Shown here: positions 7,986-18,693 of the stretch, piece by piece
Numbering within the stretch: position 1 is the stretch's first letter
Layout of the letters: each line of letters starts with the position of its first letter
DNA from: JALZAQ01 sp038253885
GTDB lineage: Bacteria; Gemmatimonadota; Gemmatimonadetes; Gemmatimonadales; Gemmatimonadaceae
DNA length: 53,028 nt
NCBI GenBank assembly: GCA_038253885.1
Contig: JBBSGP010000022.1
Coordinates: 1 to 53,028 of the forward strand
Direction: 5' to 3'
Notes under the pieces: model-generated
Seen by the model: the letters and a program-made list of their open reading frames with translations, nothing else
Told to the model about the DNA's origin: nothing
Databases searched by the model: none
Made by a program: the position numbers and the translations under genes

Positions 7986-8574
7986 GGCGGCGCAGTTGCG
8001 CGGCGGTGTCGTAGTCGCCGAATGGCGCCGACCAGTAGAACCGGTCCTCGAACCCGATCAGCGTCCACCCCGCCTTGTTCGCATTGCCGCCGTACGACGG
8101 GTTGGAGAACATCCCGGCGAGTACGGGGATGCGCAGCGTCTCAAACAGGTCGTGATGCGAGGCGTCGAGTGCGCGCATCACATCCCCCTGCTGCGACTGC
8201 GGCAATGCGGTGAATTCCCTGACGCCGGGTACGATGCGCGCGGCTTCTGTGTCGAGCGCGGCAAGCGCCTGCAGGAACACCGGCCGCTGGGCCGCGACGT
8301 GTGACGCGAGCCCGTTGTCCGCGAACCGCGTCACGTTCGCCTCGCGCGCGCCGGGCGAACCCGGCTCGCTCGGGATCACCTGCGACGCGAACGCCGTAAA
8401 CGTCGCCGCCTGCGCCGGGGTGAGCACCTTGTACGCCGCCGCGGAGGACTGTCCGGACGACACGTCAGCGTCACGGTCGTCAGCTCTCAGGATCGCGGGA
8501 GTGGTTACGAACCAGAGAGCGAGTGTTCCGCTGGCACGGAGAAACTGCCGGCGATCGAGCGAGTCGTCCTGCAT
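7978..8574 (-). CDS. Gluconate 2-dehydrogenase subunit 3-like protein (Tat signal)
   Basis: A 198-residue small subunit. The start ATG 8572-8574 (MQDDSLDRRQFLRASGTLAL) puts the twin-arginine motif DRRQFLRAS near the N-terminus, ahead of a hydrophobic stretch; a longer frame from 8721 has no such logic. The mature part (YKVLTPAQAATFTAFASQVI, then PSEPGSPGAREA and a final GFEDRFYWSAPFGDYD) matches the gluconate 2-dehydrogenase subunit 3 family, which pairs with GMC flavoproteins. It overlaps the GMC gene start, which supports one complex exported by Tat. Electrons would pass to a cytochrome or copper protein not encoded in this operon. Confidence 0.85.
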   Translation of the reverse strand: MQDDSLDRRQFLRASGTLALWFVTTPAILRADDRDADVSSGQSSAAAYKVLTPAQAATFTAFASQVIPSEPGSPGAREANVTRFADNGLASHVAAQRPVFLQALAALDTEAARIVPGVREFTALPQSQQGDVMRALDASHHDLFETLRIPVLAGMFSNPSYGGNANKAGWTLIGFEDRFYWSAPFGDYDTAAQLRRHD

Positions 8575-8739
8575 CGGTGCCGTGGTAAAGGGTGGCGGCA
8601 ATCCGGTCGACCAAACATGCGCCCGGCATCGCGCGGGCGCAAAGCAGGTGTCTCGAGTCGCGTCTGGCGCGCGACGCAGTGGCGCCCCATACTCACCGCG
8701 CGGCGACCGCGCGCCGTTCATCCGGACGACGTGCTCTTT

Positions 8740-9240
8740 TTACTGTCTCCGTTCAGTACTGGATGACCGGCCACGACCCAGCGTTTTGCCGGCTTCGCCG
8801 CGCCTCGCGCTCCGCGTGCCAGAGCGCCACAGCAACGGCGAGCACGATGTCGTCATGCTGGCCCTCTCGCGCGTTCCAGGAGTCGTGCGCGGTCAGCGGG
8901 TTCACCTTGAGGCGGAAGTCGCGGAGCTCGGCCACCAGCACCGGCCGGAGCAGTAGCTCAGCCGCAATCCGGAGTCGTTCCGCCTGTAGCGCAACCTGAA
9001 GGGAACCGACCAGCTCTCTCTTCGGCACACGGAGCGTGTCCCCGTGCGTTACCTCGTCGCCCCCGGTGATCGTGATGGCGACGGGCTTGAGACCGCGCTG
9101 ACGCAATAGCTCCAAGACGGCACGGCCGACCCCCGTGGCGTCCACGACGAGCGTGGGCGGCTTTCCCTCGCATTGCGGCTCGTCGCTGGAGCGCGGTGGG
9201 ATCCTGCCGCCGCCGGGACCGGTGCCGTACCACTCATCCC
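8740..9240 (-). pseudogene. Terminase-like gene fragment, copy B
   Basis: This longer copy of the 4041-4312 fragment has about 160 codons ending at TGA 8753-8755. It reads VDATGVGRAVLELLRQRGLK, then PVAITITGGD, VPKRELVGSLQVALQ and finally the EGQHDDIVLAVAVALWHAE block. The VDxTGVG...ITITGGD pattern is that of the RNase H-like nuclease domain of terminase-type proteins (family knowledge). The ATPase half is missing: upstream of about 9240 homology gives way to a MazF relic on the opposite strand. It is probably inactive. It lies in the same orientation as copy A, 4.7 kb away. Confidence 0.65.
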
Positions 9241-9249
9241 GTGGGACGA

Positions 9250-9409
9250 TCGTTTGCAGCTTCGGCTCAGAGGTCTGCGGAAACGATCGTGGTTGAAGGT
9301 CAGCCAGATTCGCACGCTCGTTACGGAGCGACTCGGAAAGCGGCTTGCACGCGCATCCGAGGAAGAGCTCGCGCGCGTCGTGGAAGGACTAAACGACATC
9401 CTGGGCTAG
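9250..9409 (+). pseudogene. MazF/PemK-like toxin C-terminal relic
   Basis: About 50 codons ending at TAG 9407-9409 read LRGLRKRSWLKVSQIRTL, then ERLGKRLARASEEELARVVE and GLNDILG. This matches the C-terminal third of MazF/PemK mRNA endoribonucleases (SQIRTLxxxRLGxRLGxLxxexxxxVxxGLxxxLG). The N-terminal two thirds, with the catalytic Arg and Ser/Thr, are absent because the sequence turns into the terminase fragment on the other strand near 9240. No antitoxin gene is present. From 9410 to 9619 only a short frame (SFYKQIVLDIGRDIETLKND) of unknown origin is seen. Confidence 0.55.
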
Positions 9410-9619
9410 CGAGGGCTAGCGACGCGCGGATTCGCGTGGCCGGACATCCTTCTACAAGCAGATCGTCCTGGACATCGGGCGCGACATTGAGACTCTAAAG
9501 AACGATGTGCCGCAGCTCAAGGAATTTTCCGTTCAACACAATGTGCACGCAGACCCTTGTAGAATCAGTTACAGCTATCGCGTGCACATGCCTTCCCGGA
9601 TCGCCGGCGGCCTAGCGGT

Positions 9620-11545
9620 TCAGCCAACTTCGGCGAGCAGTTCGAGCAGCTCTCTCGCACTGCTTGGCCGATCGCCCGGTTCCTTCGCCAGCAGCCGCAG
9701 CACGAGCGCGGCAAAGGCGGGCGGCACCTCGGTGTTGATCGTTGCCGGCGACGCGGGAACCGCGGTCAATACTCTACCGATCATCACGATCGGTGATGGC
9801 GCAGTGAACGGCGGCACGCCCGTCAGACACTCGTACATCACGACCCCCGCCGCGTACAGATCGGCGCGCCCGTCAATCTCCTGCCCAAGGAGCTGCTCGG
9901 GCGCCATGTAGGTCGGCGTTCCAACGACCATCCCCGCTTGTGTCATGGGCGATGACCCCTGCGCGAGCCGCGCGATCCCGAAGTCCATGACCTTGAGCAC
10001 GCCGTCGGCATCGAGCAGCGCATTTTCCGGCTTCACGTCGCGATGAATGATCGACGCTTCGTGCGCCACGGCGAGGGCGGTGACGAGCTGGCGCGCCAGC
10101 GCAAGGGTCGACGAGACGCCGAGGCGGCCGCGCGTGCGGAGCAGCTCGCGCACGGTGATGCCGCGAACGTACTCCATCGTCACGAAATACGTGCCGTCGC
10201 ATTCGCCAAAGTCGTGCGTGCGGACGACGTTCCGGTCGGAAATCCGCCGCGCCAACCGGATCTCGTTCTTGAAGCGCTCAATCGCGCCGTCATCGCCGAG
10301 CACCTCGGTGCGCAGGAGCTTGACGGCGATCTCGTCGCCCAGCTCGCGATCCGTCGCGCGATAGACGGTACCCATGCCACCGCGGCCGACGGTATGCGCA
10401 ATCTCATATCGACCGGCGAACAAGCTGCCGGGCGCGAGATGCGCCTCTCCGTCGTCGTCCGCGCGCAGCACCGGGATCTCACTCGTCGCCAGCGAGACAT
10501 CGGCACGCAGCTCGCGCAACTGCTCGCGAAGGCGTCCCTCCCGGGTCCGGACACCGGCGACCATCGCGTCTATCACACGCGCCAGGCGGCCGAGCTCGTC
10601 GTCGCGGCGGCTGATCTCGCTGAGCATGCCGGGCATGTAGTCGCCGTGTTCCACCGCGGCCGCCACGTCGATCACGCGCGCGACTTGGCGCAAGTAGTCG
10701 GCCTCGCGGTCGCGATAGCGTTTCTTCTCGAGCGCGGCGCCGATGCGCGCGCGGAGGAGCACCGGATCGAACGGCTTCGGGAGATAATCTTCCGCTCCGA
10801 ACTCGATGCACCGGACCACGCTCGACAGATCATCCAGCGCCGAGATCATGATCACCGGGATATCGCGTAACTCGGCGGTTGAGCGCATCCGCTCCAGCAC
10901 CTGGAATCCGTCAACCTCCGGCATCATGACGTCGAGGAGCACGAGATCGAACGGCTCGCGCGCCAGCCGCTCGAGCGCGAGACGTCCGTTCTCCGCCGTC
11001 TCGACGCAATACCCTTGTCTGACGAGCCGGCGCGCCAGCACGGCGCGATTGTCTTCCAGGTCGTCAACGACGAGGATGCGCGCGGCGCTGGCGACCACGG
11101 GCGCGCGAGCCGCCGGCTCGCCGATCGCCTTCCGCGACACGACCGGGGTTTGCGTGCCGCGCGACACTGGACGTGGCACGGCTGTCAGGCGCGCGGCCGC
11201 CGACGCGATTTTGTCCAGGTCAGCGAGAACGCCAGGATCGTCGGTCCGCGCGCGAATCGCATCGACGGCGGCGAGCACGCGTTGCTGCGGCCCGTGCAGC
11301 GATTCGAGCAGTTTCGTCAGATCGGCTTCGGACGCGCCGCCTGATGGCGGCAGGGCGGCGTTGATCCGGTCGAGCACCTCGCGCGCCGCCGTCAGGATGG
11401 CACCGAGCTCCGCCGCGCGCGGGTCGGGCTCGGGCGTGTCCTCGAGCAGCATTTCCCCGTACCCGACGATGAGATTCACCGGCGTGCGGAGCTCGTGGCG
11501 CAGCTCGGCGATCTCGGCGGTCGCCAGGGTTGCGGAACCGCTCAT
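9620..11545 (-). CDS. HisKA-like/REC/HAMP/Ser-Thr kinase fusion
   Basis: A 642-residue cytoplasmic protein. Start ATG 11543-11545 overlaps the stop of the response regulator gene (ATGA). Residues 10-60 form a histidine-kinase phosphoacceptor helix with an H-box LRHELRTP (His17), but no ATPase domain follows. Residues about 155-275 are a receiver domain (VVDD, phosphoacceptor in LLDVMMPEVDG, YLPKPF). Residues about 285-345 look like a HAMP helical hairpin without membrane segments (MLSEISRRDDELGRLARVID). Residues about 375-640 are a complete Hanks-type kinase: VGRGGMGTVY, AVKLL, HRDVKPEN, DFGIA, YMAPEQ. The design suggests that His-Asp phosphotransfer controls Ser/Thr phosphorylation. It is the last gene of the five-gene signalling run. 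The domain order is seen; the control logic is inferred. Confidence 0.9.
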   Translation of the reverse strand: MSGSATLATAEIAELRHELRTPVNLIVGYGEMLLEDTPEPDPRAAELGAILTAAREVLDRINAALPPSGGASEADLTKLLESLHGPQQRVLAAVDAIRARTDDPGVLADLDKIASAAARLTAVPRPVSRGTQTPVVSRKAIGEPAARAPVVASAARILVVDDLEDNRAVLARRLVRQGYCVETAENGRLALERLAREPFDLVLLDVMMPEVDGFQVLERMRSTAELRDIPVIMISALDDLSSVVRCIEFGAEDYLPKPFDPVLLRARIGAALEKKRYRDREADYLRQVARVIDVAAAVEHGDYMPGMLSEISRRDDELGRLARVIDAMVAGVRTREGRLREQLRELRADVSLATSEIPVLRADDDGEAHLAPGSLFAGRYEIAHTVGRGGMGTVYRATDRELGDEIAVKLLRTEVLGDDGAIERFKNEIRLARRISDRNVVRTHDFGECDGTYFVTMEYVRGITVRELLRTRGRLGVSSTLALARQLVTALAVAHEASIIHRDVKPENALLDADGVLKVMDFGIARLAQGSSPMTQAGMVVGTPTYMAPEQLLGQEIDGRADLYAAGVVMYECLTGVPPFTAPSPIVMIGRVLTAVPASPATINTEVPPAFAALVLRLLAKEPGDRPSSARELLELLAEVG

Positions 11546-11922
11546 GAGGGTTGTTGCGTGCCGGGCAGCAGCGCGGCGATCTTCCGCAACAAGCGATCGA
11601 GCTCCACCGGTTTGGTGTCGTAGTCGTTGCATCCCGCTTCGAGCGCGCGGTCGCGATCGCCGCTCATGGCGTGCGCGGTGAGCGCGATGATCGGCACGCC
11701 GGCGCCGCCGGGCGACGCGCGAATCCGGCGCGTCGCTTCCCATCCGTCGAGCTCGGGTAGGCTCATGTCCATGAGAATGAGATCCCACGCGCCCGTCAGG
11801 GCACACTCCACACCACTCGCTCCGTCAACGGCGATACCAACCTCGAAGCCGCGGCGTTGCAACCGCCGCGAGAGCATGTCGCGGTTCATCTCGTTGTCTT
11901 CGACGAGGAGGATTTTCGCCAT
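11542..11922 (-). CDS. Single-domain response regulator (CheY-like)
   Basis: A 126-residue stand-alone receiver domain without an output domain. The acidic pocket is Glu8-Asp9, the phosphoacceptor is Asp52 in LILMDMSLPELDG, the switch Thr lies in IIALTAHAM, and the conserved Lys in YDTKPVELD. The NEMNRDMLSRRL segment after the pocket is typical of DivK-like and hybrid-kinase-associated receivers. The ATG lies 3 bp after the stop of the upstream hybrid kinase, and its own stop overlaps the start of the REC/Ser-Thr kinase fusion. It is therefore probably a phosphotransfer carrier inside the operon, taking phosphate from either hybrid kinase. Confidence 0.93.
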   Translation of the reverse strand: MAKILLVEDNEMNRDMLSRRLQRRGFEVGIAVDGASGVECALTGAWDLILMDMSLPELDGWEATRRIRASPGGAGVPIIALTAHAMSGDRDRALEAGCNDYDTKPVELDRLLRKIAALLPGTQQPS

Positions 11923-11925
11923 GGC

Positions 11926-14883
<2,958 letters not shown>

Positions 14884-14894
14884 CGCGCTGGCTC

Positions 14895-17800
14895 TCAGGT
14901 CGTGAGTTGGGGCGCGCCCGAGCCAAGCACGCTGCGCAATTCCTCGAGCAGCACGTCGGGCGAGTAGGAGCCCTTCTTGAGGATTTGCTGAACGCCGCCA
15001 TTCAAGCGGCGGCGATGCTCCGGGGTCAGCTCGAGCGCGCTCACGACGATCACCGGGATGTCTTTCCCCACGGTTCCGTCGCGCAACGCCGATAGAAACG
15101 CGAAGCCGTCCATTTCCGGCATCATGAGGTCGAGAAGAATGACCGCAGGTATCTGCTCCGCGACGCGCTCGAGCGCGACGCGGCCGTTCTCCGCCTCGAT
15201 CGCGGTGAATCCTTCCTGCTCGAGCACGCGGCGCATCTGATGGCGCGCGTCCTCGTCGTCCTCGACGATGAGCACGCGCGGCTCCGCCGAGCCTGCGTAC
15301 CGGCGCATGAGGCTTACCAGCCGCTCGCGATCGATCGGCTTCGTGACATAGTCGGACGCGCCGAGCGCCAAGCTCAGCGGCCGCTCGTCGAGGATGGTGG
15401 CCATGATGACGGGGATGTCGGCCAGCGCGGTGTCGGCCTTCAACGCGGCAAGCACGGCCCAGCCGTCCATCTCGGGCATGAGCACATCCAGTGTGATCGC
15501 CATCGGTTTCAGCTCGCGCGCAAGGCGTAATCCGTCAACCCCACCGGCTGCGCCGCGCGTCCGGTAACCCGCGCGCGCCAGATGCCGCTGCACCAGCTCG
15601 CGCGACGCCGGGTCGTCGTCGATCACGAGCACCAGTCCACCCGTCGCACCCTCACTCTCTATGCGAGCGTCCGGCAGCGCGGGAGACACGTCGCCGGCGC
15701 CTTGCACGCGCAGCGGCATGCGCACGCTGAACGTCGAGCCCGTGCCTGGCGCGCTCGACACGGTGACGTCGCCGCCCATCAGCCGGCAGAACTGCCGGCT
15801 GATCGCGAGGCCGAGCCCCGTGCCGCCGAAATTCTTGCTCGTCGAGGAATCGGCCTGCGCGAAGGCCTCGAACAGCTTGTCCGATTGCTCCGGCGTCATC
15901 CCGATGCCGGAGTCGCTGACCTCGTAGACGACGTCCTCATGATCGGCGCGCACGCTGAGCCGGATCTCGCCGTGCTGGGTGAACTTGCTGGCGTTGCTCA
16001 AGAGATTGAGTAGCACCTGCCGCATCTTGGTCACGTCAGCGCGCGCGCGTCCGAGGCCGTCGCCGACCGTCACAACCAGATCGTTTCCCCTTTTCTCGAC
16101 GAGTGGCTGCACGGTAGTGGCGACGTCGCGCACCATCTCGCCGACCGCGAATTCCTCGAGGAAGAGCTCCATGCGACCCGCCTCGATCTTGGAGAGGTCG
16201 AGAACGTCGTTGATGAGCGACAGCAGGTGGCGGCCGGCGGAGCGAATCTTCACGAGGTCCGGCACGTAAGCGGTCGCTCCGTCGTCCTCGGCTTGCTCCT
16301 GCAGCATCTCGCTGTAGCCGATGATCGCGTTGAGGGGCGTGCGCAGCTCGTGACTCATGTTCGCGAGGAACTGGCTCTTCGACCGGCTGGCAGCCTCCGC
16401 GGCGCGTCGAGCCTGGAGCAGCTCTCCGATGTCATGGTACAGCACCATCGCGCCGACTTTCTCGCCGGCGACGATTAGCGGGATAGAGTACAGCTCGACG
16501 TCGACGAGCGAGCCGTCCTTTCGGCGGCGCTGGCCAATGCCGCGTGAGAACTCCCCGGATCTTGCCTTGGCCGCGTGGCGCTTCGCCTCAGCGCGCGTCT
16601 CCTCGGTGGTCACGATCTCGTCGAGGTCGCCGCCGGCGACCTCCGCCGAGGTGTAGCCAAAGAGCGTCTCGAACGCGGGGTTGGTCGTGGTGATGCGGAA
16701 GTCGAGGTCGACCTTGACGATCGCCACCGGGTTGTTCACGACCAGCGACTCGAACGATTGCTGCGCGGCCGCATAGAGCCGGGCGTTCTCGATGGCGATG
16801 GCCGCCTGCGGAGCGAAGAGCTGGAGCAGTCGCAGATCTTCCGGCCCGAGATTCCGCGACGGATCGTTGTGCACGCTGGCGATCGCCCCGACCAGGCGAC
16901 TCCCGATGAGAAGGGGAACGGCCATCACCGCGCGGCTGGTCGTGTGCTCGTACTTCGAGGAGCGGCCGGCCCATTCGCCATAATTCGGGATGATGAGTGG
17001 CTCGTGCGTTTGGGCGACGTATCCCATCGCCCCTTCGCCAAGGCGCATCCGCGTTCCGGCCGAGTCCATGCCGACGTTGAGACTCGCGACCACGACGAGC
17101 TCGCGGCGGGTCTCGTCGTATGTCGCTAGCTCGCCGCCCGACACGCCGATCAGGCCGGTGGCCCGGGTCAACACCGCGTGGAGCACGCGCGACAGCTCCA
17201 AGTCGCCTGAAAGATCAGACAGGGTGTCGAGCAAAGCCTGCTGCTCCTCGGCGCGCTTTCGGGCCGCCGTGAACAGGCGCGCGTTCTCGATCGCGATCGC
17301 GGCCTGCGATGCGAACAGACTAATCAGGCGCAGGCCTTCTTCGCCGAAGGGATGACTCGGATCGGAGTGGACGGCGGCGATGACACCGACGAGTCGCGTT
17401 CCGATCAGCAGGGGCGCCGCGAGCACGGACTGGAAGGTGCTCACCGCGTATTTTTGCGAGCGGCCGGCCCATTCCTGATAGTGCGGAATGACGAGCGGCT
17501 CTCGCGTTCGCGCCACGCGTCCCATCGCACCCTCAGTCACTTTCATGCGCGTGCCGAGCGATTCCGCTCCGAGATTGTGGCTCGCCACGACCACCAGATC
17601 GCCTGTCGCTTCCTCGTAGATCGCGAGCTCGCCACCGCTGACGCCAAGGAGCGAGACGGCGCGATGGAGCACGGCGTCGAGCACTTTCGACAGTTCCAGC
17701 TCGCCGGAGAGCGCGGACAATGTCTCGAGCAGTGCGCTCTGCTCTTCCGAGCGGCGCCGGACCTCCGTGAACAGTCGCGCGTTCTCGATCGCGATCGCGG

Positions 17801-18668
17801 CCTGTGGCGCGAACATCTCGAGCAGTCGCAGATCGTCCAGCCCGAATTGCCGGCTCGGCTCCGAATGAATGCTGGCAATAGCCCCGACGAGCCGTTTTCC
17901 GAGGAGCAGCGGTGCGACCATCACCGCGTACACGTCGCTCTGCGCGTACTTCCCCGACCGGCCGCTCCAGGCGTGATAGTCAGGAATGATGAGCGGCTCG
18001 TGCGTCAGGCCAACAAGCCCCATGGCGCCTTCCCCGAGGCGCATCCGAACGCCGGTGGAGTCGGTGCCGACGTTCACGCTCGCCACCATCACCATCTCGT
18101 TCGTTTGCTCGTCGAGGATCGCCAACTCGCCGCCGGTGACGCCGAGCAGCGTGATCGCGCGCTGCAGCACCGCCTGGAGTAACTGGGACAGCTCGAGATG
18201 TCCCGACAGATCAGCGAGTGTGTCGAGCAGCGCCTGCTGCTCCTCCGCGCGGCGGCGCTCGGCCTCCAGCAAGCGAGCGCGCGCGACCGCGAGCGCGACA
18301 TGCGACGCCGCCACCGACAGCAGCTCGTGGTCCACGTCGTCGAACAACGAACCCGCCGCCCGTTCCACGGTGATCGTGCCCGCGGCTCCCCCGGCCGGCT
18401 GAAACAGCAGCTCGAGGAGGCTCGCATTCGCGGCGAGCGTTCCCGCCTGCACCGCCGAGGCGTCGTCACCGTCAGCGCGGATGTCGACGCCGGTAAACGC
18501 AAAGCACTGATCCATCAGCCCGAAGGCGAGGCCGGCGAAGATGTCCCGCTGGCTGTGCGCGGCGGCAATGCGCGTCGTGAGCCGCAGCATCGCGGATCGT
18601 TTCGTCTCACGAGTGCGATCGGCCGGCGTTTCGCCGGAGAATGGTGAGGAAGGTTGGCTCGCCTTCAT
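14895..18668 (-). CDS. Hybrid histidine kinase with three near-identical GAF repeats
   Basis: A 1257-residue cytoplasmic hybrid kinase. A degenerate GAF-like N-terminus (residues 1-140) is followed by three tandem copies of a 165-residue unit. Each copy carries EEQxALL(D/E)TL, a GVxGGELAxxxE segment, GEGAMG and a HEPLIIPxY or REPLVIPHY block, and ends APQAAIAIENARL or SQAAIAIENARL (about 145-650). Then come PAS (about 660-770, TTNPAFETLFGYTSAE), HisKA with MSHELRTPLNAIIGYSEML (about 785-850), HATPase (NLLSNASKF, DSGIGMT, GGTGLGLAI) and two receivers (LDVLMPEMDGW; LDLMMPEMDGF). ATG 18668 lies 25 bp after the stop of the Ser/Thr kinase gene. Repeated GAFs suggest avidity for a small ligand or light/redox sensing; no chromophore Cys can be assigned. 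Confidence 0.95.
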   Translation of the reverse strand: MKASQPSSPFSGETPADRTRETKRSAMLRLTTRIAAAHSQRDIFAGLAFGLMDQCFAFTGVDIRADGDDASAVQAGTLAANASLLELLFQPAGGAAGTITVERAAGSLFDDVDHELLSVAASHVALAVARARLLEAERRRAEEQQALLDTLADLSGHLELSQLLQAVLQRAITLLGVTGGELAILDEQTNEMVMVASVNVGTDSTGVRMRLGEGAMGLVGLTHEPLIIPDYHAWSGRSGKYAQSDVYAVMVAPLLLGKRLVGAIASIHSEPSRQFGLDDLRLLEMFAPQAAIAIENARLFTEVRRRSEEQSALLETLSALSGELELSKVLDAVLHRAVSLLGVSGGELAIYEEATGDLVVVASHNLGAESLGTRMKVTEGAMGRVARTREPLVIPHYQEWAGRSQKYAVSTFQSVLAAPLLIGTRLVGVIAAVHSDPSHPFGEEGLRLISLFASQAAIAIENARLFTAARKRAEEQQALLDTLSDLSGDLELSRVLHAVLTRATGLIGVSGGELATYDETRRELVVVASLNVGMDSAGTRMRLGEGAMGYVAQTHEPLIIPNYGEWAGRSSKYEHTTSRAVMAVPLLIGSRLVGAIASVHNDPSRNLGPEDLRLLQLFAPQAAIAIENARLYAAAQQSFESLVVNNPVAIVKVDLDFRITTTNPAFETLFGYTSAEVAGGDLDEIVTTEETRAEAKRHAAKARSGEFSRGIGQRRRKDGSLVDVELYSIPLIVAGEKVGAMVLYHDIGELLQARRAAEAASRSKSQFLANMSHELRTPLNAIIGYSEMLQEQAEDDGATAYVPDLVKIRSAGRHLLSLINDVLDLSKIEAGRMELFLEEFAVGEMVRDVATTVQPLVEKRGNDLVVTVGDGLGRARADVTKMRQVLLNLLSNASKFTQHGEIRLSVRADHEDVVYEVSDSGIGMTPEQSDKLFEAFAQADSSTSKNFGGTGLGLAISRQFCRLMGGDVTVSSAPGTGSTFSVRMPLRVQGAGDVSPALPDARIESEGATGGLVLVIDDDPASRELVQRHLARAGYRTRGAAGGVDGLRLARELKPMAITLDVLMPEMDGWAVLAALKADTALADIPVIMATILDERPLSLALGASDYVTKPIDRERLVSLMRRYAGSAEPRVLIVEDDEDARHQMRRVLEQEGFTAIEAENGRVALERVAEQIPAVILLDLMMPEMDGFAFLSALRDGTVGKDIPVIVVSALELTPEHRRRLNGGVQQILKKGSYSPDVLLEELRSVLGSGAPQLTT

Positions 18669-18693
18669 CGGGGTCTTTCCTTCCGCTCCCGCA

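Noticed and set aside
6738..8213. 491-codon plus-strand frame
   Set aside because: Antisense to the GMC oxidoreductase; low-complexity Arg/Ala-rich product and no motif. A high-GC shadow.
11546..11806. N-terminal extension of the REC/Ser-Thr kinase fusion
   Set aside because: Overlaps the response regulator in another frame and is Arg-rich. ATG 11545 with its ATGA overlap and H-box is the natural start.
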